Source: Bacteroidota bacterium (lineage in GTDB: Bacteria > Bacteroidota > Rhodothermia > Rhodothermales > Rubricoccaceae). Taken from it: DNA of 64,000 bases. Under the pieces are notes generated by a model that saw only the letters and a program-made list of their open reading frames with translations, had not been told where the DNA came from and did no database searches. The first letter of the stretch is position 1. Each line of letters begins with the position of its first letter. A program made the translations under genes and the position numbers. Location: the NCBI GenBank assembly GCA_039821555.1, contig JBCBNX010000016.1, forward strand, positions 1 to 64,000. Direction: 5' to 3'. Below, one piece after another: positions 17,117 through 26,867 of this stretch.

Positions 17117-17557
17117 CTAGTAGGTCTTCTCAACCTTCGCCGCGACGTCGCCCATGCCGTTGAGCACGCCGATGTTCGCCATGATCTTGAGCTTCGGCCC
17201 TTCGACCTCGTAGTCGGGCGATGTGATCGCCTGCAGCGCGTTCATCTCACCCTTGTCGAGCTTGACCCATACGGGATAGGGCGCTGTGGCGCGCGCCATC
17301 GTCGTCTTCTTGTTGAACGGGTCGTCACGCAGATCGGCGGACGGCGCGTCCTCTTCCCAGATCTCGACGCTCACGATCTCGCCCTCGTCGAACTCGTAGG
17401 TCGCCTCGATGTCCTTGCCGTCGGGCGTGTCGAGGCAGCGGAAGATGATGGTGTCCGAAAACTTGCGCGCGGTGTGCTGGAAGTCCTCGTCGTCGTTGAT
17501 CGCTTCGACGAAGGCTTCGATGAACGCGGGCGTCCAGTAGTGGGGGGCGTCGGCCAT
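17117..17557 (-). CDS. SCP2 sterol-binding-domain-like protein
   Basis: A 146-residue soluble protein with the profile of bacterial SCP2-like proteins: an N-terminal helix (FIEAFVEAINDDEDFQH), a beta-rich centre (DIEATYEFDEGEIVSVEIWE), and the closing KGEMNALQAITSPDYEVEGPKLKI, where the family binds lipids or acyl chains. No signal peptide or membrane helix. It stands alone between a phasin-like gene and a short membrane protein, both possibly related to lipid or polyester handling, though that is only suggestive. Confidence 0.7.
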   Translation of the reverse strand: MADAPHYWTPAFIEAFVEAINDDEDFQHTARKFSDTIIFRCLDTPDGKDIEATYEFDEGEIVSVEIWEEDAPSADLRDDPFNKKTTMARATAPYPVWVKLDKGEMNALQAITSPDYEVEGPKLKIMANIGVLNGMGDVAAKVEKTY

Positions 17558-17707
17558 AGGTGGGGGGACCTGTTGGGGTTGTGGGATCGTAGGTCTACAG
17601 AATAGGGCGGCGCGCTAACCTGTCGCAATCGGTGCCCGTCCTACGCGCCTCGTCCCACGCACCTCGACCTGCTCCGTCGCCGACCGCCCCACCTTGCTCT
17701 GCGCCCC

Positions 17708-17968
17708 ATGTCTACCAAGCCTGTCCGCACCGCCGCCGTCAACTCTGTCATCGGGTTTCTCGGCGCGGCGATCCTGATCCCGCTCACGCTCAAGCTCGGC
17801 GGCGCGCTCGTCAAGGGCGTGGGCAAAGGCCTCGGCAAGGCGTTCGTTGGGCTCTTCAAGTTCAGCACCGGCCGCAAGCTCGTCGGCGAACTCGTGCTCG
17901 CCGGGCTGACCGCACTGCTGACCAACGAGAAGGTGCTCGACAAGCTCTTCGGGAAGCGAAAGGGCTAG
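17708..17968 (+). CDS. Small hydrophobic protein of unknown function
   Basis: 86 residues with two hydrophobic/amphipathic helices (about 12-30 and 58-72) and a lysine/glycine-rich middle (LVKGVGKGLGKAFVGLFKF). The composition suggests a small membrane-associated protein. The ATG at 17708 is the only sensible start. The leader before it shows a loose 14-base direct repeat (17638-17666). I recognise no family. Confidence 0.55.
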   Translation: MSTKPVRTAAVNSVIGFLGAAILIPLTLKLGGALVKGVGKGLGKAFVGLFKFSTGRKLVGELVLAGLTALLTNEKVLDKLFGKRKG

Positions 17969-18052
17969 GTCCTAGGTCGTAGACGGTGTCGGCCTTCTCG
18001 CCAACCTGCAAGGCCATTCTCGACACGCGACCCTCGACACGCGACCCTCTGC
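17969..18052. repeat. Inverted pair of heptanucleotide tracts before lon
   Basis: Two units (GTCCTAG, GTCGTAG) at 17969-17982 read on the plus strand in the GTCNNAG sense. After 35 bases, four NNNCGAC units at 18018-18045 (ACGCGAC and CCTCGAC among them) read in the complementary sense, forming an inverted pair. The second tract includes a perfect 14-base tandem duplication at 18020-18047. Confidence 0.6.
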
Positions 18053-18156
18053 CACTCTGGCATGCCTATCGAGTTGGCCTAGTTCTTGACTTTGTCGCCA
18101 GGGTACTATTCCCACGCGGTCCGCGAATAGGCCGCGCCATCCCAGCCCCCATCTTC

Positions 18157-20688
<2,532 letters not shown>

Positions 20689-20690
20689 CG

Positions 20691-20818
20691 GGCTCCCCCC
20701 GTCTTGCGTCGCCTCCGCGCTGACGCGCTCCGCTCCTCAGACTGTCCCCCTCGTGTTTGAGGGGGACAGTTTTTTGTGACGCGAGAGCCTGCGACCGTCA
20801 CGAAAAACAGGGGGAGCC
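20691..20818 (+). repeat. Large intergenic palindrome (CTGTCCCC family), copy 1
   Basis: Outer arms GGCTCCCCC and GGGGGAGCC enclose a central perfect 11-base stem (CTGTCCCCCTC with GAGGGGGACAG). The sequence between (GTCGCCTCCGCGCTG, CTCCGCTCCTC) recurs at 30889-30998. In this copy the central stem is followed by six T and serves as the lon terminator. Confidence 0.8.
20742..20775 (+). terminator. Rho-independent terminator of lon
   Basis: Perfect 11-base stem with six-base loop GTGTTT followed by six T residues, 53 bp after the lon stop codon. It is the core of the larger palindromic repeat. Confidence 0.92.
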
Positions 20819-20842
20819 GGACCGCCGGGACGATTCCGATGG

Positions 20843-21079
20843 CTACTTCCGCAGCCGCTTGGGATGCGTGGCGGGATCGAAGTAGAGCTTTCCGTCTTTG
20901 TCCATGGCCCAGACGTTGCTCACCTCGCGGAGCAGCGGCAGGTCGGTACCGTCGTGCCCCGTAGCGAGGCGCTGACGTACGTTGCGCCGTAAGCGCCGAT
21001 TGGCGAGGCGCTTGTCGTGCTTCTCCGACGTGGCCGTCGTGATGCCGGAGATCAGCGTCTTTTTCCAGGAACGGCTCAT
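20843..21079 (-). CDS. Small basic protein of unknown function
   Basis: 78 residues from the ATG at 21079 (MSRSWKKTLISGITTAT). A second ATG at 21103 would add eight hydrophobic residues. It is strongly basic in its middle (KRLANRRLRRNVRQRL) and ends DPATHPKRLRK, so nucleic-acid or ribosome contact is possible, but no domain is recognisable. It lies convergent to lon, beyond the lon terminator, and downstream of the disrupted hicBA-associated gene on the same strand. Confidence 0.6.
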   Translation of the reverse strand: MSRSWKKTLISGITTATSEKHDKRLANRRLRRNVRQRLATGHDGTDLPLLREVSNVWAMDKDGKLYFDPATHPKRLRK

Positions 21080-21136
21080 GATCCAAATAGAAATCTCCAC
21101 CACGGGTCGCTTTTTGAGGAGAGCACTGGGGCAAAG

Positions 21137-21529
21137 CTATCGCATTCGCGCCCAAGTGCCTTCCGTGTACCCCGCCTCCTCGAATGCTTCCAGATGCGGT
21201 ATCGCTGACATATACCAGTTATCAGGCCAATCTACAGGCCATAGTCGACTCAGTGCTAAGCGTATATGTGCCAACTCTTCGTTCGTTGCCGAATCACGTA
21301 GCCTGTCATGGAAGCGCCATGCCTCGATCCTGACGCCCTCAAGCTATTTGGCACTAAGAATCCCCTGCTCCTACTCGTCTGCCGATCGCTTCCAGTCTTG
21401 AGCAAATTCAGGAAATGAGTCTTTGATGTGTGCAGAGACGCTTCGCAAGAAACCACGCCAGCATCTTTGGAAATCAGGATGGGCTTGACGAGGCTCAAGA
21501 GCATCTAGGAGATCTTGTACGTCTGTCAC
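21137..21529 (-). pseudogene. Protein-like frame broken by two amber codons, third gene of the hicBA operon
   Basis: Starting at a GTG 11 bp after the hicA stop, one frame reads as convincing protein for 130 codons (begins DVQDLLDALEPRQAHPDFQ, ends EAFEEAGYTEGTWARMR) but is interrupted by TAG at 21371-21373 and again at 21345-21347. The downstream part (WRFHDRLRDSATNEELAHI, LWPVDWPDNWYMSAIPHLE) has no alternative start before its conserved-looking core, so two separate genes are unlikely. I read it as one gene recently inactivated by two nonsense changes. The region is less GC-rich than its surroundings. The family is not recognised. Confidence 0.55.
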
Positions 21530-21540
21530 GACCGTCTTCG

Positions 21541-21753
21541 CTATAGCAATGCCCTGAACTCTTCCACGGTCAAACCGGCATCGCGGACGATCCCGCCCAT
21601 CGTAAAAGCGTTGATGGGATTCGAGCGAGGAATCGTGAGAATGCGCCGACCGTCGCTCACGATCGTGTGCTTACCCTGTCGCACAACCTCGAACCCTGCT
21701 TTGCGGAGCGCACGGATCGCGTTCTTGTGGTTGACGCCAGGAATCTTCGGCAT
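21541..21753 (-). CDS. hicA: HicA-family mRNA interferase toxin
   Basis: 70 residues with the HicA double-stranded-RNA-binding fold: IPGVNHKNAIRALRKAGFEVVRQGKHTIV, in segments, including the essential GKH histidine, then IPRSNPINAFTMGGIVRDAGLT. It cleaves mRNAs when freed from HicB. The ATG at 21753 starts one base after the hicB stop (TGACATG), so the two are translationally coupled. An upstream in-frame ATG would lie inside hicB and is not needed. Confidence 0.92.
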   Translation of the reverse strand: MPKIPGVNHKNAIRALRKAGFEVVRQGKHTIVSDGRRILTIPRSNPINAFTMGGIVRDAGLTVEEFRALL

Positions 21754-21754
21754 G

Positions 21755-21958
21755 TCAAGCGAGGACTTCGACTTCCCGGACCTCAGCCTCGTCTTGCTCG
21801 GCAAGCTCCCGCGCCACGTCGAGATACTCCGTGATCGCGTCGCGGATGTTCGCTAGTGCTTCCTCCTCGGTTTGGCCTTCCGACCAGCAACCGGGAAGTC
21901 CGGGGCACGAGACCGCGTAGCCTTCATCTGTCTTGTGGAGCGCAACGCGGTAGGTCAT
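21755..21958 (-). CDS. hicB: HicB-family antitoxin
   Basis: 67 residues with the partial RNase H-like HicB fold: MTYRVALHKTDEGYAVSCPG, then LPGCWSEGQTEEEALANIRDAI. It is followed by a short acidic tail and no obvious DNA-binding domain, as in the short HicB group. It neutralises HicA by covering its active histidine. The order antitoxin-toxin, the one-base gap to hicA and the 47-bp gap from the glucosidase gene upstream fit a compact operon. The frame stays open far upstream only because of codon bias over the glucosidase gene. Confidence 0.92.
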   Translation of the reverse strand: MTYRVALHKTDEGYAVSCPGLPGCWSEGQTEEEALANIRDAITEYLDVARELAEQDEAEVREVEVLA

Positions 21959-22005
21959 GGTAGTCGAGGTTGTTTGCGAGCTAACGTCACCCCCGTTCGG
22001 CTGTT

Positions 22006-24744
22006 TCAGGACGCCGCGCTCCCATACCCGTGCAGCAGCCACGCCACGACAGCCGTCCACCCCGTCTGGTGGCTCGCGCCGAGGCCGCGCCCGGTGTCGC
22101 CGTGGAAGTACTCGTGGAAGAGCAGTCGCTGCCGCCATTCGGTGGTTTGCAAAAACGGTTTCTCCTTGCGGTAGACCCGCACGTCGTCCTTCAGTAGGAA
22201 GAGCGAGTCGAGGCGGCGGGCGAGGTGTTCGGCGACATCGCAGAGGGTGTGCCCGGTCGTGACGCCTTCGCCATTGCGGCCGGGCAGCGAGACCGTGAGC
22301 GACTCGCCGAAGTAGTCGCCGAAGCGTTGCAGGGCCTCCACCATCAGGTGGTTGACGGGCATCCACACCGGCCCGCGCCAGTTCGAGTTGCCGCCGAAGA
22401 GCGGCACGGGCGACGCCCCAGGGACGTAGCGCACCTCGTAGGTTTGCCCGGCGAGGTTGAAGTGGTAGGGCTCGCGTTCGTGGTGCTTCGAGAGCGAGCG
22501 CAGGCCGTGCGGGCTGAGGAACTGCGCGGGGTCGAGCATCCGGTCGAGGAGGCGTTCGAGCTTGGCGCGGTTGACGATCGAGAGCAGGATGTCGCCTTTC
22601 GCGCCGGGCTGCAGGTGCAGGCCGAGGTCGTGCACGACACCCGTGCGGTGTTCCTGGAACCACGCCACCCGGGCGGCCAGCTTCGGCAGGCGGGCGAGCG
22701 TATCGGCGCTGAGCGTCTCCGTGGCGAAGAGCGGCGTCAGCCCCACGAACGACTGCACTTTGAGCGGGATATGCCGGTCGGCACCGTAGTTCGCGCCTTC
22801 GATGTGCAGCACGTCGTAGTAGAAGCCGTCGGCGTCGTCCCACAGGCCGGTCCCGGCGCACGCCTTGTTGATAGCGCGCGCGATGTAGACGAAGTGCTCG
22901 AAGAATTTCGCCGCGAGGTCTTCGTAGACGGGGTCGTGCTCCGACAGCTCGATGGCGATGGTGAGCATGTTGAGGCAGTACATCCCCATCCACGCCGTGC
23001 CGTCGGCCTGCTCCAGCCGCACGCCGTCGGGGAGCGGTGCGCTTCGGTCGAAGACGCCGATGTTGTCGAGCCCGAGGAAGCCACCCTCGAAGACGTTGTT
23101 GCCGTCGACGTCCTTGCGGTTGACCCACCAGGTGAAATTGAGCAGCAGCTTGTTGAAGACGGTCTTCAGGAACGCCACGTCCGGCGTGCCGGTGCGGGCG
23201 CGGTCGTGCTGGTAGACCCGTAGCGCGGCCCAGGCGTGGACCGGCGGGTTGACGTCGGAGAAGGCCCACTCGTAGGCGGGGATCTGGCCGTTTGGGTGGA
23301 GAAAGCCCTCGGACGTGAAGAGCACCAGTTGCCGCTTCGCCTCCTCCGGGTCGATGAGCGCCATCGGGAGCATGTGGAAGGCGAGGTCCCACGCGGCGTA
23401 CCACGGGTACTCCCACTTGTCCGGCATCGAGATGACGTGGTGGTTGAGCAGGTGCGGCCAGTGGCGGTTGCGCGGGCGGCGCTCCTCGGGCGGCGGTGGC
23501 ATGGCCGGGTCGCCCGCCATCCAGCGCTGGACGTCGTAGTGGTAGAACTGCTGCGTCCAGAGCAGCCCCGCGAGCGCCTGCCGCTGCACGAGCTTCGCGT
23601 CGTCGGTGAGGCCCGGCGACTGGCGATGCACGTCGTCGTAGAACGCATCCGCCTCGGCGATGCGCTCGCCGAAGCGCTTGGCAAAGCCGCGGAACGGCTG
23701 CGCCTGCGCGCGGTCGGCGAGGCGGACCTGCACTTCGAGCGTCTCACCCGGCTCCAGCGTCGCGCGGACGTGCGCGGCGGCTTTGGTTCCGACCTGATCG
23801 GAGTTGACGGCGCGCTCGTCGCCCTGGACCACAGCGCGGTGAATGCCGTCTTTGACGTAGGGCGTCTGGTTCGGCACGTCGTAGAGCCGCTCCGTGTTGG
23901 TCTCGTTCTCCGTGACGAGCAGCGCAGGCGCCTCGGCCATCATCGTGCCGTCGGGATCGAGCGCACGGGCGTACCACCAGCGCTCTTCTAGCGCCGGCCC
24001 CATCACCGTCGGACCGTCAGGGTCCGGGCGGAGGTGCAGCGCGACGACGCTGTCCGGCGCAGCGCTTTTTCCAGAAGGCTCGACGAGTTCGAGGAGCGGC
24101 GTCGTGCTGTCCTCGTCCCAGGCCCACGTGTTCCGAAACCAGACGTGCGGCAGGAGGTGGATCGGCGCGGCGTCTGGTCCTTTGTTCGTCGCGCGGATGC
24201 GGCACAGGATGTCCTCGGGACCCGCCTTCGCATATTCCACCGTCACGTCGAAGTAGCGCTCCGCGGCGAGGTCGCCTTCCAGCGCGTCGAGCAGTTCAAA
24301 CTCGACGTCCATGCGGCCCCGACGGCGGTTCTCGTCGTGGAGGCGTTGGTAGGGAAAGGCCGCCTGTGGGTAGAGGTAGGCGAGCTTGGCGTAGGAGTAG
24401 GTTGGCGTCGCGTCGAGGTGTGAATACAGTTCCTTGACGTCCTCGCCGTGGTTGCCCTCGTGGCCGGAGAGCCCGAAGAAGCGCTCCTTCAGGATGGCGT
24501 CCTGCTCGTTCCAGAGCGCGACGGCGAGGCACAGCCGCTGGTCGCGGTCGCAGAAGCCCGCGAGGCCGTCCTCGTTCCAGCGGTAGGTGCGGCTGCGCGC
24601 ATGGTCGAAAGGGAAATAGGCCCAGGCGTCGCCGTCGGCGCTGTAGTCTTCGCGGACGGTGCCCCAGGCGCGGTCCGAGAGGTAGGTCCCCCACCGGCGC
24701 CAGTCGGTTTGAGCATCGTCGAGACGGGCTTGCTCCTTCGTCAT
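22006..24744 (-). CDS. Cytoplasmic GH63-type glucosidase (MGH1-like)
   Basis: 912 residues without a signal peptide. The sequence matches large bacterial glucosidases of the GH63/MGH1-like group: N-terminal RLDDAQTDWRRWGTYLSDRAWGTVREDYS, GLSGHEGNHGEDVKELY, the (alpha/alpha)6-barrel segments WEYPWYAAWDLAFHM, GQIPAYEWAFSDVNPPVHAWA, and C-terminal GNSNWRGPVWMPVNHLMVEAL and LFHEYFHGDTGRGLGA. The acidic residues in AWDLAF and in the C-terminal EYFHGD block are where the family keeps catalytic groups. It probably hydrolyses an alpha-glucosidic or mannosylglycerate-type compatible solute or oligosaccharide. It follows the SDR gene across a 91-bp spacer made of seven-base repeats. Confidence 0.88.
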   Translation of the reverse strand: MTKEQARLDDAQTDWRRWGTYLSDRAWGTVREDYSADGDAWAYFPFDHARSRTYRWNEDGLAGFCDRDQRLCLAVALWNEQDAILKERFFGLSGHEGNHGEDVKELYSHLDATPTYSYAKLAYLYPQAAFPYQRLHDENRRRGRMDVEFELLDALEGDLAAERYFDVTVEYAKAGPEDILCRIRATNKGPDAAPIHLLPHVWFRNTWAWDEDSTTPLLELVEPSGKSAAPDSVVALHLRPDPDGPTVMGPALEERWWYARALDPDGTMMAEAPALLVTENETNTERLYDVPNQTPYVKDGIHRAVVQGDERAVNSDQVGTKAAAHVRATLEPGETLEVQVRLADRAQAQPFRGFAKRFGERIAEADAFYDDVHRQSPGLTDDAKLVQRQALAGLLWTQQFYHYDVQRWMAGDPAMPPPPEERRPRNRHWPHLLNHHVISMPDKWEYPWYAAWDLAFHMLPMALIDPEEAKRQLVLFTSEGFLHPNGQIPAYEWAFSDVNPPVHAWAALRVYQHDRARTGTPDVAFLKTVFNKLLLNFTWWVNRKDVDGNNVFEGGFLGLDNIGVFDRSAPLPDGVRLEQADGTAWMGMYCLNMLTIAIELSEHDPVYEDLAAKFFEHFVYIARAINKACAGTGLWDDADGFYYDVLHIEGANYGADRHIPLKVQSFVGLTPLFATETLSADTLARLPKLAARVAWFQEHRTGVVHDLGLHLQPGAKGDILLSIVNRAKLERLLDRMLDPAQFLSPHGLRSLSKHHEREPYHFNLAGQTYEVRYVPGASPVPLFGGNSNWRGPVWMPVNHLMVEALQRFGDYFGESLTVSLPGRNGEGVTTGHTLCDVAEHLARRLDSLFLLKDDVRVYRKEKPFLQTTEWRQRLLFHEYFHGDTGRGLGASHQTGWTAVVAWLLHGYGSAAS

Positions 24745-24747
24745 AGT

Positions 24748-24837
24748 ATTTTTGATTGATGATTTTTGATTTACGATTCGATACTAGAAGCGACACTCAA
24801 CCACAAATCGAAAGTCGCCCATCGACAATCATAAATC
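24748..24837. repeat. Inverted pair of AT-rich heptanucleotide tracts between SDR and glucosidase genes
   Basis: At 24748-24782 five units starting ATT (ATTTTTG twice, ATTGATG, ATTTACG) abut the glucosidase start codon. At 24803-24837 five units ending ATC or GTC (ATAAATC, GACAATC among them) abut the SDR stop codon. The two tracts read as inverted versions of one theme with a 20-base spacer. Confidence 0.65.
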
Positions 24838-25717
24838 ACTCGCTCGACCACGCCGTGCGGAAGTCGGGGTAGAGCGTCAGGCCGCCGTCCACGTAGAGCG
24901 TCTGGCCGGTGATGTAGGCGGCCTCCTCGGAGGCGAGGAAGGCGGTCACGGCGGCCATCTCCTTGGAGGAGCCGGCACGGCCGAGCGGGATGTGGCCCTC
25001 CACCATCGCCTTCTTCTCGGGGTCGTCCACCCAGGCTGAGTTGATAGGGGTGACCGTCGCGCCGGGGCCGATGGCGTTGACGCGGATGCCCTGCGCGGCA
25101 TACTCTAGCGCGAGCGTACGCGTGAGGTTCTGCATGCCGCCCTTGCTCACCGAGTAGCCCACGAAGCGCGGCTTCGGGATGATCTGGTGCACGCTCGACA
25201 CGTTGATGATGACGCCGGGCTTCTCCGCCTCCAGGAAGTGCTCGATGGCTTCCTTCGCGCACAGAAACGCCCCGCGCAGGTTGACGCCGAGTACCTTGTC
25301 GAACTCGGCCGCGGTCGTGTCGTGGGAGTCGCTCGGGATCTGGATGCCAGCGTTGTTCACGAGCACGTCGATGCCGCCGAGGTGGGCGATGGCGCGCTCG
25401 AACATGTCGCGGACCTCGTGGGCGTCGGAGACGTCGGCCTGGTGGAGACACACCTGCACGTCCTCGGCCCGGACCTGCTCGGCGCAGCTCTGGAACGCGG
25501 CGACGTGTCCGGCGCGCGCCTCGCGGATGCGGTCCTCGGTGGCCTCAGCCTCGTCGCGGTCGCGGAGGTAGTTGATCGCCACGTTGGCGCCCTCGTAGCC
25601 GAAGCGGATGGCGATGGCTTGGCCGATGCCAGAGCTACCGCCGGTCACGAGCACATTCTTGCCGACGAGGCCGCGAAACGTGGAGAAGGCGGGGTCGCGG
25701 GGGTAGGGCGAGGTCAT
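24836..25717 (-). CDS. SDR-family oxidoreductase
   Basis: A 293-residue classical short-chain dehydrogenase, NAD(P)-dependent. The cofactor loop is TGGSSGIGQAIA near residue 25. NNAG follows, then the catalytic serine in NVSS and the Tyr-Lys pair in YSVSKGG, and it ends PLGRAGSSKEMAAVTAFLAS and TGQTLYVDGGL. The N-terminal tail (MTSPYPRDPAFSTFRGL) resembles the larger SDRs related to glucose 1-dehydrogenase. Upstream in the same operon as the glucosidase, it might act on a sugar or polyol, but the substrate is not shown by sequence. Confidence 0.9.
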   Translation of the reverse strand: MTSPYPRDPAFSTFRGLVGKNVLVTGGSSGIGQAIAIRFGYEGANVAINYLRDRDEAEATEDRIREARAGHVAAFQSCAEQVRAEDVQVCLHQADVSDAHEVRDMFERAIAHLGGIDVLVNNAGIQIPSDSHDTTAAEFDKVLGVNLRGAFLCAKEAIEHFLEAEKPGVIINVSSVHQIIPKPRFVGYSVSKGGMQNLTRTLALEYAAQGIRVNAIGPGATVTPINSAWVDDPEKKAMVEGHIPLGRAGSSKEMAAVTAFLASEEAAYITGQTLYVDGGLTLYPDFRTAWSSE

Positions 25718-25906
25718 ACGGAGACAGGCAGATGGAAACGGGCCTGAAAATAGGGAGCCGCGCCGACTTGCTGGGCGGCCGCAGGCATCGGGACGTAGAC
25801 AGAAATCTGAATCTTTCTGCGACCCCTATGACACATCCTGTCACTCCCAACGGCGATGTTGGGCGTGTACCACCTGCGCAACCCTCCGCACCTCACCCGC
25901 GCCGCC

Positions 25907-26188
25907 ATGCTGACCTACCACCACGCACCCGCCTTCCTGCGCCGCCTCGTCACGCACGCCCGCACACACGGCATGCTCGACTGGTGCACGATCAACGACC
26001 TCGCGGCGCGCTACCTCGACAGCACAGCGCTGCGTCCGGGTCAGTCGGCGTCGCAGTTGGGTCACGTTTTCGCGGCGCAGCTCATCGAGAGCGGGCTGCT
26101 CACGGGCGAGGTCGTTCGTAGCGAAGACGACCGCGTCTTCGTCGCCGAGGCGCAGCTTCCGAGCGCTACGCTGGCGCTGGCTGCGTGA
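25907..26188 (+). CDS. Small protein of unknown function
   Basis: 93 residues from ATG 25907 (MLTYHHAPAFLRRLV). An alternative start at 25856 adds 17 residues. Helical and soluble in appearance (TINDLAARYLDSTALRPGQSA, in part), with a closing beta-like segment (TGEVVRSEDDRVFVAEA). The pattern could be a small winged-helix, but no family is recognised. It starts divergently from the SDR gene and is followed 18 bp later by another orphan. Confidence 0.55.
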   Translation: MLTYHHAPAFLRRLVTHARTHGMLDWCTINDLAARYLDSTALRPGQSASQLGHVFAAQLIESGLLTGEVVRSEDDRVFVAEAQLPSATLALAA

Positions 26189-26206
26189 CATATTGCTATC
26201 CCAGCT

Positions 26207-26653
26207 ATGCTAGACCTAACTATCGTTGAAGTCTTTTCACTTCTTTCGAGCGTTGCTTCGCTCGTATTGGCGGTTGTAGCGATTCTGATGGCAAGGTCAA
26301 GCGAGCGCGATAGCAGGGCGAACTTTGATCGTACTCAGGAGATCATGAACCAGCAATACGATCGAACCAAGGATGTTTTATCTGAGATAGACAAGCGAGC
26401 GAGCATAGTCGAACGGACTGTCAGTGATTCTCAGACTAAAATGCTCACGACTCTCACCACGATCATAAACGAGACAGTAATTCCCAAGAGGTCTGATTCT
26501 GGTGAAGAGATTGGAATGATGGTTATGCAAGCAATTATGAGCGACCCTGATGCTGGTACAAAAATTATCTCTTCGCTGATGCCTTTAGTTGAGCATGGAC
26601 AGCGTATCCAAGCCGAAGAAAGGCAGCGTCTCGTCGAAGCAGAGTCTGTTTAG
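26207..26653 (+). CDS. Membrane-anchored coiled-coil protein of unknown function
   Basis: 148 residues. One membrane helix at about 7-29 (VFSLLSSVASLVLAVVAIL) is followed by a charged coiled coil (SSERDSRANFDRTQEIMNQ and on to about residue 90) and a helical tail. Its codon use and GC content are clearly lower than those of the neighbours, so it is probably a recent acquisition. It follows the previous small gene at 18 bp. Proteins with this layout often partner other membrane or defence proteins, but nothing here proves that. Confidence 0.6.
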   Translation: MLDLTIVEVFSLLSSVASLVLAVVAILMARSSERDSRANFDRTQEIMNQQYDRTKDVLSEIDKRASIVERTVSDSQTKMLTTLTTIINETVIPKRSDSGEEIGMMVMQAIMSDPDAGTKIISSLMPLVEHGQRIQAEERQRLVEAESV

Positions 26654-26867
26654 CCTTCGCTAGACTCTCATACACCCTGCCACCCTGTCAGCATCGTGGT
26701 CGCTGGCACGGGGTTGGTACTACGGTTTGTGCTACAGATTTCGTGAGGCCTGCAGCGCCAGGGTCACGTTTTGGCAGACGCTCCCCGCTTCATGGGTCTC
26801 GCCCGAGACTCGCTAGCGCGCGCCTCCCCCTCTCCGACAGCACGAACACTAGAACCAACTCCTCCTC

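Noticed and set aside
18086..18109. TTGACT and TACTAT boxes before lon as a promoter
   Set aside because: The spacing is 12 bases, too short for a sigma-70 promoter, and the TAnnTTTG motif of Bacteroidota is not there. Not strong enough to annotate.
17986..18156. 57-codon N-terminal extension of Lon from an upstream GTG
   Set aside because: The extra residues are unlike any Lon and lie over the heptanucleotide tract. The GTG at 18157 gives the family-typical N-terminus.
26797..26810. GTCTCG-CC-CGAGAC palindrome as a CIRCE heat-shock element for dnaK
   Set aside because: CIRCE is TTAGCACTC-N9-GAGTGCTAA. This palindrome is short and unrelated; kept only as a note on dnaK.
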